This document shows, in pieces, positions 1 through 6,988 of a DNA stretch of 28,872 nucleotides. Source of the DNA: Micavibrio sp. UBA1672 (GTDB lineage Bacteria; Pseudomonadota; Alphaproteobacteria; Micavibrionales; Micavibrionaceae); contig DCKO01000072.1 of NCBI GenBank assembly GCA_002320665.1, positions 1-28,872 on the forward strand, read 5' to 3'. Within the stretch, counting starts at the first letter, position 1, and each line of letters starts with the position of its first letter. A program made the position numbers and the translations under genes. A model generated the notes under the pieces. It saw only the letters and a list, made by a program, of their open reading frames with translations. It had not been told where the DNA came from and made no database searches.

Positions 1-256
1 TTTCTAAACAAACATAGCCCAGCTTACTAAGCGTACTTATATTCTCTGCCGAAGGTATAACTCCAACTTCATAGCTAGTACCTGTTTCCTTGAATCTCTC
101 AGCTTGTTTTCTGACAAGTCCCATCTCGATGCCTAAGCTATAAAGCTTATCACCATTAACCCCTTCAGCCAACTCACGAAATTTCGCTTGTGCCTGAGAA
201 TAATGGCCATTCACCGCCGAAACTGTTTCTTGATCGAGTTCTTTATCAGCTCCCAT
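1..256 (-). CDS. Partial hypothetical protein, C-terminus off the left edge
   Basis: An open frame of 85 codons starts with ATG at 254-256 and runs off the window. AAGAAGG lies about nine bases before the start. The visible part is soluble and helical, begins MGADKELDQETV and contains KLYSLGIEMGLVRKQAERF; I recognise no family. It sits downstream of the AraC-type gene and has its own promoter: TTGACA at 319-324 and a weak -10 at 296-301, with a direct repeat overlapping the spacer. It is therefore a plausible target of that regulator. No signal peptide or membrane segment is visible. Function unknown. Confidence 0.7.
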   Translation of the reverse strand, partial: MGADKELDQETVSAVNGHYSQAQAKFRELAEGVNGDKLYSLGIEMGLVRKQAERFKETGTSYEVGVIPSAENISTLSKLGYVCLE

Positions 257-290
257 TGAGCGCAACCTTCTTTAATTTACGTAAAACAGA

Positions 291-315
291 ACCGGAAACT
301 ACCAATACCGGAACT
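291..315 (-). promoter_or_regulatory. Direct repeat, candidate AraC-type operator
   Basis: On the minus strand AGTTCCGGT and AGTTTCCGGT are repeated in the same orientation about 16 bases apart. They overlap the spacer and -10 of the promoter for the gene starting at 256. AraC-family proteins typically bind two direct half-sites, and such a regulator is encoded next door. Binding is inferred. Confidence 0.35.
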
Positions 316-324
316 AAATGTCAA
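296..324 (-). promoter_or_regulatory. Sigma70-like promoter for the 1-256 gene
   Basis: The -35 TTGACA (319-324) is a perfect consensus. The -10 TAGTTT (296-301) follows a 17-base spacer and is poor, as expected of an activator-dependent promoter. The predicted transcript start is about 33 bases before the ATG. Confidence 0.4.
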
Positions 325-341
325 ATAGTTTGATACTATCC

Positions 342-851
342 TTAAGGATTATCGCATTCATGGACTTCGGCCACAACGGACTCAGCGCTATGTCTTTTGA
401 TAAAAGAGGATGGCGAGATTCCTGTTACTCTTTTAAAAGCATGACTGAAACCTTGTCGTCCATCATATCCGAATTGACGGGCAACTTCACTGATATTACT
501 TCTGCCTGCGGATAATAATGCCGATTTAACATCTCCGATATTATCGCTATTCAACAGGGAATATGGCGCTCTCCCACGCGGATCATCAGAGCGCGGCTTC
601 TGATCCTGTCCGAATTGAACAATCTGCTCATAAAGCTCGTCATGAACATTAAAAAAAGTAGTATTGGCTTTCTGGAAACTTCTGCTCAAATCTTCACGGC
701 TACAGGATAAGGCCTCACAGATATCCTGCTGGGTCAGAGCATGATTATCCTCACGAAGCTGATCTTCCATAAAGCGTAGCACATCCTGAAAATCCGGCAC
801 ACCGGATCTATCCGCCTTACGTTCTGTTGTTCTATGACCTAATCCACGCAT
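342..851 (-). CDS. AraC-family DNA-binding protein without an effector domain
   Basis: 169 residues. The C-terminal half (about 118-150) reads ISEVARQFGYDGRQGFSHAF then RVTGISPSSF, the second helix-turn-helix signature of AraC/XylS regulators. A first, weaker helix-turn-helix lies near 38-66 (ALTQQDICEALSCSREDLSR). Between them is a linker of about 40 residues rich in charged residues and proline (GQDQKPRSDDPRGR), longer than usual. There is no N-terminal ligand-binding domain, so the protein is essentially a bare DNA-binding unit. The start at 851 is preceded by GTGGTGATAA. It lies just after the tailspike gene with its own promoter, and may regulate itself or the gene at 1-256; that role is inferred. 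Confidence 0.85.
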   Translation of the reverse strand: MRGLGHRTTERKADRSGVPDFQDVLRFMEDQLREDNHALTQQDICEALSCSREDLSRSFQKANTTFFNVHDELYEQIVQFGQDQKPRSDDPRGRAPYSLLNSDNIGDVKSALLSAGRSNISEVARQFGYDGRQGFSHAFKRVTGISPSSFIKRHSAESVVAEVHECDNP

Positions 852-882
852 TTATCACCACTTATCAACTTACGGTGAAATC

Positions 883-911
883 ACTTTATATCAGTAACAA
901 AAACCCGTCAA
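883..911 (-). promoter_or_regulatory. Candidate sigma70 promoter of the AraC-type gene
   Basis: TTGACG (906-911) is followed after 17 bases by TAAAGT (883-888); an overlapping TATAAA is also present. It lies just beyond the tailspike stop codon, giving the regulator its own transcript. Confidence 0.4.
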
Positions 912-913
912 AC

Positions 914-2938
914 TTACAAATGCTTACTCACGATAAACCACTGCCCGCCGTCACTCACCACCGTAATCGCGCTATATTGCGAAGACAAAGGCTGAGCCGC
1001 GTTATCAGGCCCCGTAGCACCCTGCTCGGTCACCGTGATCACATTGGACGACACATCGGTTTTCTTAATCGTAATCGTGCGCCCCACAGCCTCCGCCGCA
1101 TTCGCGGGCGGCAATCGTGCCGTCATCGCTCCACTGAAAGACGACAGCAAATACGTATCCACCGCCATATCAATGTCATACGTGCCTGATCCATCGAAAA
1201 AGCGTGTATTGCCCGGTGATCTATTAGAGGCAATCACAAACCACTCCGCCCCGTTGGACAGCATCATCACATAATCATTCTCCGCGCCTAAGTAATAATT
1301 CCGCGCATCAGGGCCAGCCCCGCTATCCTCGGTCACAGTGATAACATTGGACGAGCTATCGGTTTTCTTAACCACCATCATCACACCAACCGCGTCCGCG
1401 GCATTAGGAAGCTCCACGCTCAAGGCCCCGCCAAAGCTCGACACCAAATGAACCGAATGTGACGTATCGAGGGTCACACTGCCGCTCGCATCAATAAACT
1501 CGGTATCAAATCGCTGCAATGTCGCATTCATATCGGTGCAGGTCGTGCGCTGCAACCTGTTCTTATGCGGAAAACCTGCATTATAGGCCGTATATTCGCC
1601 CCCCGATAAATCCCAGATCGCCGCCCCGTCACTCACCGAGAGTAAGTTAATGATCGAAGTCTCCACCGACCCCGCCTCTAACTTGATATTCGGCACAGTA
1701 TTAAAACTCTCCGTATAGGGGTTCACAAAGAGGTTCTTATCAGAGCCAGAGCCAACAATAATGCACCCCTGCGCCGTGCCATCCACATTCGCCTCGCAAT
1801 CAATAAAGGCATTATTGAACCGCCCTTCCTCGATATAAAATCCGGCATTACTGATCGGCGCGCCCAGCGAATACGCCCTGCAAGCATGAAACTTATTAGC
1901 ATTCGGCGTATCGCCTGCCCCGCTCCGGAACAAATGAAACCCGTTATCCGCAGGCTGTTCCACCAGCACGCGATCAAAATTATTCCAGTAGCACGGGAAA
2001 TTTGTGTTGTTATACCCATCGAGCTGAACCCCAGTATTCGGTGCAACAATCGTCACATCAGTCACGCTCGTCTGCACACAGGGGCGCGTAACCCCATATA
2101 GCTTAATCCCGACATCCCCGCCTTCAATGCGAATATCCGAGATTTTACAGTGATCCTCCGTGACCTCAATCACGTTGAATGTGTTATTGATGGCCTTAAG
2201 CACCGATCTCTGCCCCGCCCCAATCAGGCTTTGCCGCGCGGTTAGGGTAATCGTGCCCGTCACCAGATACTCCCCTTCGGGTAGAAACACAGACTCCGCC
2301 GCCGCCAAAGCATTGAGGATCGCCGTGGTATCATCGGTAAGCCCATCCCCAACTGCGCCAAAATCCTTAACGCTAATAAGATCACTGAACTTATCATGGC
2401 TCGTGCGCGTCGCCGCACCACTCCCCGAAGCCGTAAAATCAGGCGCAGCCATCGACCCTTCAAGTGAAACAGCGACAGGGTCGCCATTGCCATCAAACCC
2501 CAAAGCCTTATTCGCTCTTATACTGCGATCCGGCAAAGTCGTCTCACTCGGCGTTTCATGATCGCTATAGGACAGCATCAAATCATTCGCGCGGTTCACC
2601 TGCTGGAGCGCCGCAATCATATAATCCAGCTCGTTATTGATACTCGCGGCAGAAAAATCCCCGCCCTCCAGATAATCCGTCACGCGTTCAATCGGCAACT
2701 CACGAGCAAGGGTTATAATCACCCCGCTATCCGGAGCCTCGTCAAACGTGACATCCCCGCCAGCCGTCTCCCCGCTCCCTGAAATCGTGAACCCGCTCGC
2801 CTGCTTCGCCCCGTCAAAATACACGGCTAAATCCTCACTGGCAAATATCGGAAACGGGTAGGAATAGATGGTCTCAACTCCATCGGCGACATAACGCACA
2901 ACCGGCGTCACATCGGGCATTTTGATGTGCTCTGGCAT
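914..2938 (-). CDS. Podovirus tailspike/tail fibre with pectate-lyase beta-helix
   Basis: 674 residues. Residues 1-115 resemble the virion-anchoring N-terminus of T7-like tail fibres (VVRYVADGVETIYSYPFPIF, then the ITLARELPIERVTDY region). Residues near 188-205 read SVKDFGAVGDGLTDDTTA, the entry signature of the pectate-lyase-3/tailspike right-handed beta-helix. The helix runs to about 470 and includes many VEQPADNGFHLF-like turns. The C-terminus holds two related copies of about 100 residues. The role is host-surface recognition and possibly polysaccharide cleavage at the tail tip. AAGGAG precedes the ATG. As in related phages it is the last structural gene. GC content is clearly higher than in the flanking cargo genes. 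Confidence 0.9.
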   Translation of the reverse strand: MPEHIKMPDVTPVVRYVADGVETIYSYPFPIFASEDLAVYFDGAKQASGFTISGSGETAGGDVTFDEAPDSGVIITLARELPIERVTDYLEGGDFSAASINNELDYMIAALQQVNRANDLMLSYSDHETPSETTLPDRSIRANKALGFDGNGDPVAVSLEGSMAAPDFTASGSGAATRTSHDKFSDLISVKDFGAVGDGLTDDTTAILNALAAAESVFLPEGEYLVTGTITLTARQSLIGAGQRSVLKAINNTFNVIEVTEDHCKISDIRIEGGDVGIKLYGVTRPCVQTSVTDVTIVAPNTGVQLDGYNNTNFPCYWNNFDRVLVEQPADNGFHLFRSGAGDTPNANKFHACRAYSLGAPISNAGFYIEEGRFNNAFIDCEANVDGTAQGCIIVGSGSDKNLFVNPYTESFNTVPNIKLEAGSVETSIINLLSVSDGAAIWDLSGGEYTAYNAGFPHKNRLQRTTCTDMNATLQRFDTEFIDASGSVTLDTSHSVHLVSSFGGALSVELPNAADAVGVMMVVKKTDSSSNVITVTEDSGAGPDARNYYLGAENDYVMMLSNGAEWFVIASNRSPGNTRFFDGSGTYDIDMAVDTYLLSSFSGAMTARLPPANAAEAVGRTITIKKTDVSSNVITVTEQGATGPDNAAQPLSSQYSAITVVSDGGQWFIVSKHL
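917..1513 (-). repeat. Tandem duplication in the tailspike C-terminus
   Basis: Residues about 476-576 (1211-1513) and 577-674 (917-1210) align. They share SGSVTLD/SGTYDID, LVSSFGGAL/LLSSFSGAM, KKTDSSSNVITVTE/KKTDVSSNVITVTE and AEWFVIAS/GQWFIVSK. DNA similarity persists around GGTCACxGTGATxACATTGG with a period of 303 bases. This is probably a duplicated receptor-binding or trimerisation module. Confidence 0.85.
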
Positions 2939-2977
2939 AATATTAACTCCTTGTTTAAATGTTTAAATTTGATTTTG

Positions 2978-3007
2978 AAATAAAATCGGAGATGCCCGAT
3001 TTTATTT
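2978..3007 (-). terminator. Perfect 12-bp hairpin, possible bidirectional terminator
   Basis: AAATAAAATCGG and its exact complement flank a six-base loop, giving an A-tract/GC/T-tract layout on both strands. It lies just before the tailspike leader and after the short duplicated ORF at 3006-3062, so it could end upstream transcripts. Confidence 0.45.
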
Positions 3008-3062
3008 AACGCGAACAACGCATACGCGTTGCTTCGCCAGGCATTTTTATATGCTCGGGCAT
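3006..3062 (-). pseudogene. 18-codon ORF repeating the tailspike start, likely gene remnant
   Basis: ATG at 3062 is preceded by CAAAGGAGAG and a leader like those of other virion genes. It encodes MPEHIKMPGEATRMRCSR. The first eight residues are identical to the tailspike N-terminus (MPEHIKMPDV), with three synonymous base differences over 23 bases. After residue eight the sequence becomes a GC-rich hairpin and stops. It looks like the 5' end of a second or former tail-fibre gene whose body was lost. Translation of the peptide is possible but unproven. Confidence 0.5.
3011..3037. repeat. GC-rich imperfect hairpin inside the short ORF
   Basis: GCGAACAACGC (3011-3021) pairs with GCGTTGCTTCGC (3026-3037) with a single bulged base and a four-base loop. 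It begins where homology to the tailspike start ends, suggesting an inserted palindromic element. Confidence 0.5.
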
Positions 3063-3101
3063 TTTACTCTCCTTTGATTTTTGAAAAATTTACGCTCCAT
3101 C

Positions 3102-3133
3102 GTCATGCCCGCGAAGGCGGGGACGGGGATGAC
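3102..3133. repeat. REP-type palindromic element
   Basis: GTCATGCCCGCGAAGGCGGG followed by an ATGAC end matches the dispersed proteobacterial palindrome usually seen as GTCATTCCCGCGAAxGCGGG; its translated shadow gives the tell-tale PAFAGMT. It lies directly before, and supplies the apparent start region of, the plus-strand gene at 3129. Confidence 0.7.
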
Positions 3134-3614
3134 AAAACTTGACGTAATGAATGAATTGACGCACATTGCGCCCATGTATGATGATTTTATTGAAAAAATG
3201 TACGACACATTTTCCGAAGCCCGCAGGCCAACCAAGGAAGAAATGACAATCTATAAAGATTTCGAATGTGCCGAAATCATGGAAAAATTCTCACCGTATA
3301 AAAATTGTGATCTTCCCGATGAAATAGTATCAAGTTTTTTTAACGCTTTAGTTTGGCTAAAACCTGAAGCATTCAGATATTATCTACCACGATATATTGA
3401 ATATGATGTACAACATCAAGATTACTCGTTTTTCGGTTATCTATTATACGAAATCGTACCAGAAAATTTTGACAATGCTTTTAAAGAACGCTTCATCATG
3501 TTTACCGATGCAGAAAAAGAAATAATCGTCCAATATCTACAAATTCGACAAAAAACAGCCGATGATGTCGATCAAAAAGACATCCAACGCGGTCTTGAAA
3601 TCTGGAAATCATAA
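3129..3614 (+). CDS. DUF6714-like hypothetical protein
   Basis: 161 residues from ATG 3129 (GGACGGGG upstream); ATG 3147 is an equally plausible start. An in-frame ATG at 3081 exists, but its first residues are translated REP element, so I rejected it. The core SSFFNALVWLKPEAFRYYLP, followed by RY and an acidic C-terminal helix, resembles the DUF6714 pattern of a helical protein with AFRYYLPxY. Function unknown. It is soluble, with no signal peptide. It is one of only four plausible plus-strand genes, convergent with the exported protein at 3634-4197, and AT-rich compared with the neighbouring tailspike. Confidence 0.65.
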   Translation: MTKLDVMNELTHIAPMYDDFIEKMYDTFSEARRPTKEEMTIYKDFECAEIMEKFSPYKNCDLPDEIVSSFFNALVWLKPEAFRYYLPRYIEYDVQHQDYSFFGYLLYEIVPENFDNAFKERFIMFTDAEKEIIVQYLQIRQKTADDVDQKDIQRGLEIWKS

Positions 3615-3633
3615 TATTTGAAGAGCAAAAATC

Positions 3634-4197
3634 TTAAGGCTCGAAATCAAACTGTTTGAAAAACTCGGGACTATCCGTCGGAGCAATAGCATTGCATGTT
3701 TTGCTATCCATAAGCCCTTCATGCTCTTTGATAAAAACAGGCGTCAAACCATCATAATCTTTATCTTCCTGAAGGGTGTAAAACTCGTACTTTACAAAGC
3801 TTTTGACATCTTTCTTATGATCGCCTTGCTCCACCAACGAACCAATAACGACGTATCTTTTGCCATCATCTTTGTAAAATCTTACAGCACTATGCTTACA
3901 TGGCGGCTTACCTAGAGGCAAATGCAGCACATTAATATATTCCCCGTTTATTTTGAACGGCATAGCAAACATTGCGCCATATTTATCCGTTTTATAAAAG
4001 GATAAAAATTTATAAAGTCCCGCTTCCCCCAATAAACTATTTGTATTGACGATTGTTTCGTCCTTGCCGTCATCATCCAGATCTATCGTTGAAACTTCAC
4101 TCGGGATTGGCCCAATTGATTTATTTGCCATCGCAGTAGAGGGCAAATAAAATATGAACAAGGATAATGCAGCTATAAACTTCATAAAACCAAGCAT
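3634..4197 (-). CDS. Exported protein with DxDxDG-like motif, paralogue of 5975-6499
   Basis: 187 residues from ATG 4197; ATG 4185 (MKFIAALSLFIF) is an equally good start. The N-terminus is a signal peptide with likely cleavage after STAMA. Just after it comes IGPIPSEVSTIDLDDDGKDE, an FG-GAP/dockerin-like calcium-loop pattern, matching PVPMDIVFLDMDGDGQDE in the protein at 5975-6499. Both have two to three cysteines in similar places, including a late TC/YC pair (KTCNAIAPTD, AYCDVRDAV). A periplasmic or secreted location is likely and the activity is unknown. It lies between the tailspike leader and a terminator, so it probably has its own promoter; an inverted repeat lies upstream at 4234-4264. 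Confidence 0.75.
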   Translation of the reverse strand: MLGFMKFIAALSLFIFYLPSTAMANKSIGPIPSEVSTIDLDDDGKDETIVNTNSLLGEAGLYKFLSFYKTDKYGAMFAMPFKINGEYINVLHLPLGKPPCKHSAVRFYKDDGKRYVVIGSLVEQGDHKKDVKSFVKYEFYTLQEDKDYDGLTPVFIKEHEGLMDSKTCNAIAPTDSPEFFKQFDFEP

Positions 4198-4233
4198 AAT
4201 ATTAATTAGATAATAAAGACAAGCTGTTCGGGA

Positions 4234-4264
4234 TGTTCTTACAAATTTCTTACGATTAAGAACA
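4234..4264. promoter_or_regulatory. Inverted repeat upstream of the exported protein gene
   Basis: TGTTCTTA (4234-4241) and its complement TAAGAACA (4257-4264) are separated by 15 bases. The spacing suits a dimeric repressor as well as an RNA hairpin. It lies between the terminator at 4272 and the gene starting at 4197. Confidence 0.35.
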
Positions 4265-4271
4265 CATCAAC

Positions 4272-4297
4272 AAAAAAAGCCGCTAAACGCGACCTTT
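4272..4297 (-). terminator. Intrinsic terminator after the small-protein cluster
   Basis: On the minus strand AAGGTCGC-GTTTA-GCGGCTTT forms an eight-pair stem (with G-U pairs) followed by a run of T. It ends transcripts from the block 4396-7558. Confidence 0.7.
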
Positions 4298-4395
4298 TAA
4301 AAATCTATAGGCTTGCGGCATTACATCTCTAATACGCCCAATTCCTGAAGCTTTGTACCCACCGTGGCTTTGGCCTCACGGTTAAAAACAGAACT

Positions 4396-4872
4396 TCAAC
4401 CACCTGATAACTCGGGTAAAGCCTGCATACCATTTTTAAAACCATCAAAAGATTGCCGCAAAGCAAACACATCATCATTAACCCAGACAACATGACTTTG
4501 TTCATGCTCGAAAATTTCAGCCATAGGCTCACTGTTTTGCCCCACAGAGGAATTAAAATCCTCTCCCTTAATGGCCTTTGCCGCCTTATGCATTTCAAGA
4601 AATCCCTGAAATAGCTGATGCTTTGGATGATCGCTGCGCCCCAGAAAAATCGTTGTATCATAATTATCATCCGAGGCTTCTTTGAGATCAAAATACGCTT
4701 TGATATCCTTCATCAAGGAAACAAACGCGTTCATGCGACTCTGATCAGGATCGGTGCGCAAACGATCGTCATAAAACGCAAAGACCAACTCACGCCCTGC
4801 CCCTTCACTACATTGTTCCGGTGAAGCGACATTAAAACCGTCTAACCCTGTTACTTCATTATTTTTTGTCAT
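4396..4872 (-). CDS. Small cytosolic hypothetical protein, apparently cut short by TGA
   Basis: 158 residues from MTKNNEVTG to ELSGG, then TGA. In the same frame 24 more sense codons follow before TAA at 4321-4323, and they read like protein: VFNREAKATVGTKLQELGV. That end resembles the C-terminal KTREILKQMGV of the neighbour at 6989-7558 and YQNYLGELGA of 6525-6944. The TGA therefore looks like a recent nonsense mutation (for example TGG to TGA) or a readthrough stop. TGA is a normal stop elsewhere in the window. The visible protein contains ELVFAFYDD and HVVWVNDDVFALRQSFDGF. No signal peptide; function unknown. It is the last gene of the block, followed by a terminator. Confidence 0.6.
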   Translation of the reverse strand: MTKNNEVTGLDGFNVASPEQCSEGAGRELVFAFYDDRLRTDPDQSRMNAFVSLMKDIKAYFDLKEASDDNYDTTIFLGRSDHPKHQLFQGFLEMHKAAKAIKGEDFNSSVGQNSEPMAEIFEHEQSHVVWVNDDVFALRQSFDGFKNGMQALPELSGG

Positions 4873-4886
4873 GTTTATTTCTTGTT

Positions 4887-5393
4887 TTACGCATCCAAAA
4901 ACGGCTTCCCGACCACATAATCCCGTTCTTTATGTTCATCATAATTGCTCAGGCGAAATCTAACCTTTTGCGCTCTATCCTTCACGCTGTCATATCTTTC
5001 CAACATTACACGCTCATTATCCGTAAACTTTTTCTTGAGTACAATTTCACAAGATGGATCCATTTCAAAAACAATGGCATCGTCACGAACCGACTGAATA
5101 TTGGCAATTCTGTTCCCCTGAATCAAAGCCCCGACAGCATTAAAAAACAATCCCTTGAAAGCATCGGGAGTAAGTCCGCTTTGGCTGTAAAATAATCTGC
5201 CAGGCTCATTAAAAGAGGCTCCTTTTACAAAAAGCTTGGCACGCTCACTTGGACAATCATCAACACATCTTAGATTAAAATTATACGCTGCATATAAAGA
5301 CATGCCTTCGGTTACAGGCAACAACATCGCCTTGGCCATAAAGTCCTGATCCACATCCGGCGTATTTATAATGCCGCCTCTATCTTTTGTCAT
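4887..5393 (-). CDS. Small cytosolic hypothetical protein with KPFLDA tail
   Basis: 168 residues from MTKDRGGIINTP; GGGGTTGG precedes the ATG. The body alternates strands and helices (LYAAYNFNLRCVDD, IVFEMDPSCEIVLKKKF). The end, RYDSVKDRAQ to GKPFLDA, resembles EFDSVQERDS to EQPYLDA of the protein at 6989-7558, so the two share a C-terminal module. It is 14 bases upstream of the gene at 4396-4872 and probably cotranscribed. No signal peptide, no known domain; function unknown. Confidence 0.7.
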   Translation of the reverse strand: MTKDRGGIINTPDVDQDFMAKAMLLPVTEGMSLYAAYNFNLRCVDDCPSERAKLFVKGASFNEPGRLFYSQSGLTPDAFKGLFFNAVGALIQGNRIANIQSVRDDAIVFEMDPSCEIVLKKKFTDNERVMLERYDSVKDRAQKVRFRLSNYDEHKERDYVVGKPFLDA

Positions 5394-5414
5394 GCCAACC
5401 CCATTCTGCTCAAT

Positions 5415-5915
5415 TTATTGTATTACCGGATTATTAAATTCTGTTTCCTGCCCACCTTGCCCATTATACAAATCAACAACGACTGGAATAACTTTGGACA
5501 CAGCAGAAAACAGTTCCTGCTTATCATCACCTTCATAGATGATGACCCTTTTATCACCCGAATTATCGCTAGAAAAATAATCTGTAATATCATCAATCAA
5601 GGCATTATTCTCGCTACTGGGGTAATCTTCCCTGACACTCATCAAAACAACACCACCAAAGCTCGTATTAATATCATTGATATCGGCCTGCAATGTTTTG
5701 CTATCCCCTATAACACGACCAAGCCCCTCGGTGACATAATCCTTGAACACTGTGTCATTTTCAAAGGTCAGACTAACCTTTCTATCTTCTAATGGTAATG
5801 ACGGATCAACATAATGCAGATTGAAAATCGCAGCATACACGAAATTAGCTGTATCTTCCGGCTCTTGTTTGAACGCCGAACCCAGCGCACTGTCGTTTTC
5901 GTTATCATCACCCAT
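5415..5915 (-). CDS. Acidic cytosolic hypothetical protein
   Basis: 166 residues from MGDDNENDSALG, chosen because AAAAGGATG lies before this ATG; a longer frame to 5978 would begin close to the end of the upstream gene without a ribosome site. It is highly acidic. AAIFNLHYVDPS parallels AAYNFNLRCVDD of the next gene downstream, and DITDYFSSDNSGDKRVIIYE suggests another strand-helix-strand unit. I see no catalytic motif, signal peptide or membrane segment. Probably part of the same small-protein family as its neighbours. Function unknown. Confidence 0.65.
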   Translation of the reverse strand: MGDDNENDSALGSAFKQEPEDTANFVYAAIFNLHYVDPSLPLEDRKVSLTFENDTVFKDYVTEGLGRVIGDSKTLQADINDINTSFGGVVLMSVREDYPSSENNALIDDITDYFSSDNSGDKRVIIYEGDDKQELFSAVSKVIPVVVDLYNGQGGQETEFNNPVIQ

Positions 5916-5974
5916 TTTTACATCCTTTTTATTATGGCAAAAACTATACAGAATACGAGATTTAAAATCAAATA

Positions 5975-6499
5975 TCAAAACACGGCATCCACCGCATCGC
6001 GCACATCACAATAAGCCTCTTCCGTAATACGCTCCCCTGTTCTGACAAGCACCCATTCCGGCGTAGCCTCATTCGGGTTTTCATTGTGCTTTGACACATA
6101 AAAGCTCAACGTCACTGGCGCGGCCTCATCGGAGCTTTCTTTACGCGCCACTAAAATGGAAAAATCATCCCCCTCACGCAAAAAATAGGCTTCACCTTGG
6201 CGGCATGCCCCACCCATAGGCAAAGTAAGGCTTTTATCGAATAAATTGCCATAGGTCTCAAAGAACATCGGCTGTTTCTGTCCGTTTGTCATGGTCTTGA
6301 GAAAAGACAGCACTATAGACGGCCCAAAAGCTTCCGTATTGATCTCACTGCGGATACTCATCTCGTCTTGGCCATCCCCATCCATATCCAGAAAGACAAT
6401 ATCCATCGGCACAGGCCGAATGGATACATCTTGCGCACGCACGATGCTACACGGCACACATAGACATAATATAAAAATAAGAAAAACCGGATTTTTCAT
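5975..6499 (-). CDS. Exported protein with DMDGDGQDE motif, paralogue of 3634-4197
   Basis: 174 residues. The signal peptide MKNPVFLIFILCLCVPCSIV is probably cleaved after VRA. Residues about 30-50 (PVPMDIVFLDMDGDGQDE) form a calcium-loop-like motif shared with the exported protein at 3634-4197. The rest is predicted beta-rich (SIVLSFLKTM, DFSILVARKE, VTLSFYVSKH), with cysteines at GGACRQGE and AYCDVRDA. Likely periplasmic or secreted. It sits inside a run of cytosolic small-protein genes, which suggests the two were cotransferred. Function unknown; secretion is inferred from the N-terminus alone. Confidence 0.75.
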   Translation of the reverse strand: MKNPVFLIFILCLCVPCSIVRAQDVSIRPVPMDIVFLDMDGDGQDEMSIRSEINTEAFGPSIVLSFLKTMTNGQKQPMFFETYGNLFDKSLTLPMGGACRQGEAYFLREGDDFSILVARKESSDEAAPVTLSFYVSKHNENPNEATPEWVLVRTGERITEEAYCDVRDAVDAVF

Positions 6500-6524
6500 G
6501 AGAGAAAGCGTAAATCACCACTTC

Positions 6525-6944
6525 TTAATGTTCAAGCTTTACAATCGAGTTTCGAGCATGACGTCGGGCATCTGCACCAAGTTCTCCCAGATAATTCTGG
6601 TATTTTTCTGACGGCCCGTTATCCAACTGATTGTCAGTAACAACGTAAGATAAGCCCTCGGGACAAGCCAAAAAGAACTCATCCAAAGCCCTCTTGGAGG
6701 CAACATCACGAATTTTAAATGTCACACCACCATTTTCCTCAAGTTCAAAATCCGTGACATTAAGGCCTTTTAATGTCCTTTCACTTTCGAATAAAGATTT
6801 AACTTTCTCTTCGGCATCCTCGGGTTTTTCAAGCGTTGAATACACAAATATTGCGCCCTTCCAGCCTGTTACCGGAAGCTGCGCAACCTCATTCGCATGG
6901 CCTGCAAAATTCATATCTGTTCTTGGTCTATTATCTTGTCCCAT
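6525..6944 (-). CDS. Small cytosolic hypothetical protein
   Basis: 139 residues from MGQDNRPRTDMN. A TTG at 6962 could extend it by six residues, and MNFAGHANEV is a further alternative; none has a strong ribosome site (GGTG lies very close to 6944). Features include GAIFVYSTLEKPEDAEEKVK, then VTDFELEENGGVTFKIRD, DEFFLACPEGLSYVVTDNQ and a C-terminal YQNYLGELGADARRHA helix. The alternating pattern and the LGELGA helix resemble the other small proteins of this block. No export signal. Function unknown. Confidence 0.6.
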   Translation of the reverse strand: MGQDNRPRTDMNFAGHANEVAQLPVTGWKGAIFVYSTLEKPEDAEEKVKSLFESERTLKGLNVTDFELEENGGVTFKIRDVASKRALDEFFLACPEGLSYVVTDNQLDNGPSEKYQNYLGELGADARRHARNSIVKLEH

Positions 6945-6988
6945 AACACCATTATTTCGCAAAAAAGCTTTTACGTCAAATTCCCCAT

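Noticed and set aside
914..2561. Long open frames on the opposite strand of the tailspike and nozzle genes
   Set aside because: They are arginine/histidine-rich shadows of GC-rich coding sequence without ribosome sites or recognisable motifs.
3081..3128. Longer N-terminus for the plus-strand gene (MKNLRSIVMPAKAG)
   Set aside because: These residues are a translated REP palindrome with no convincing ribosome site; the start at 3129 or 3147 fits better.
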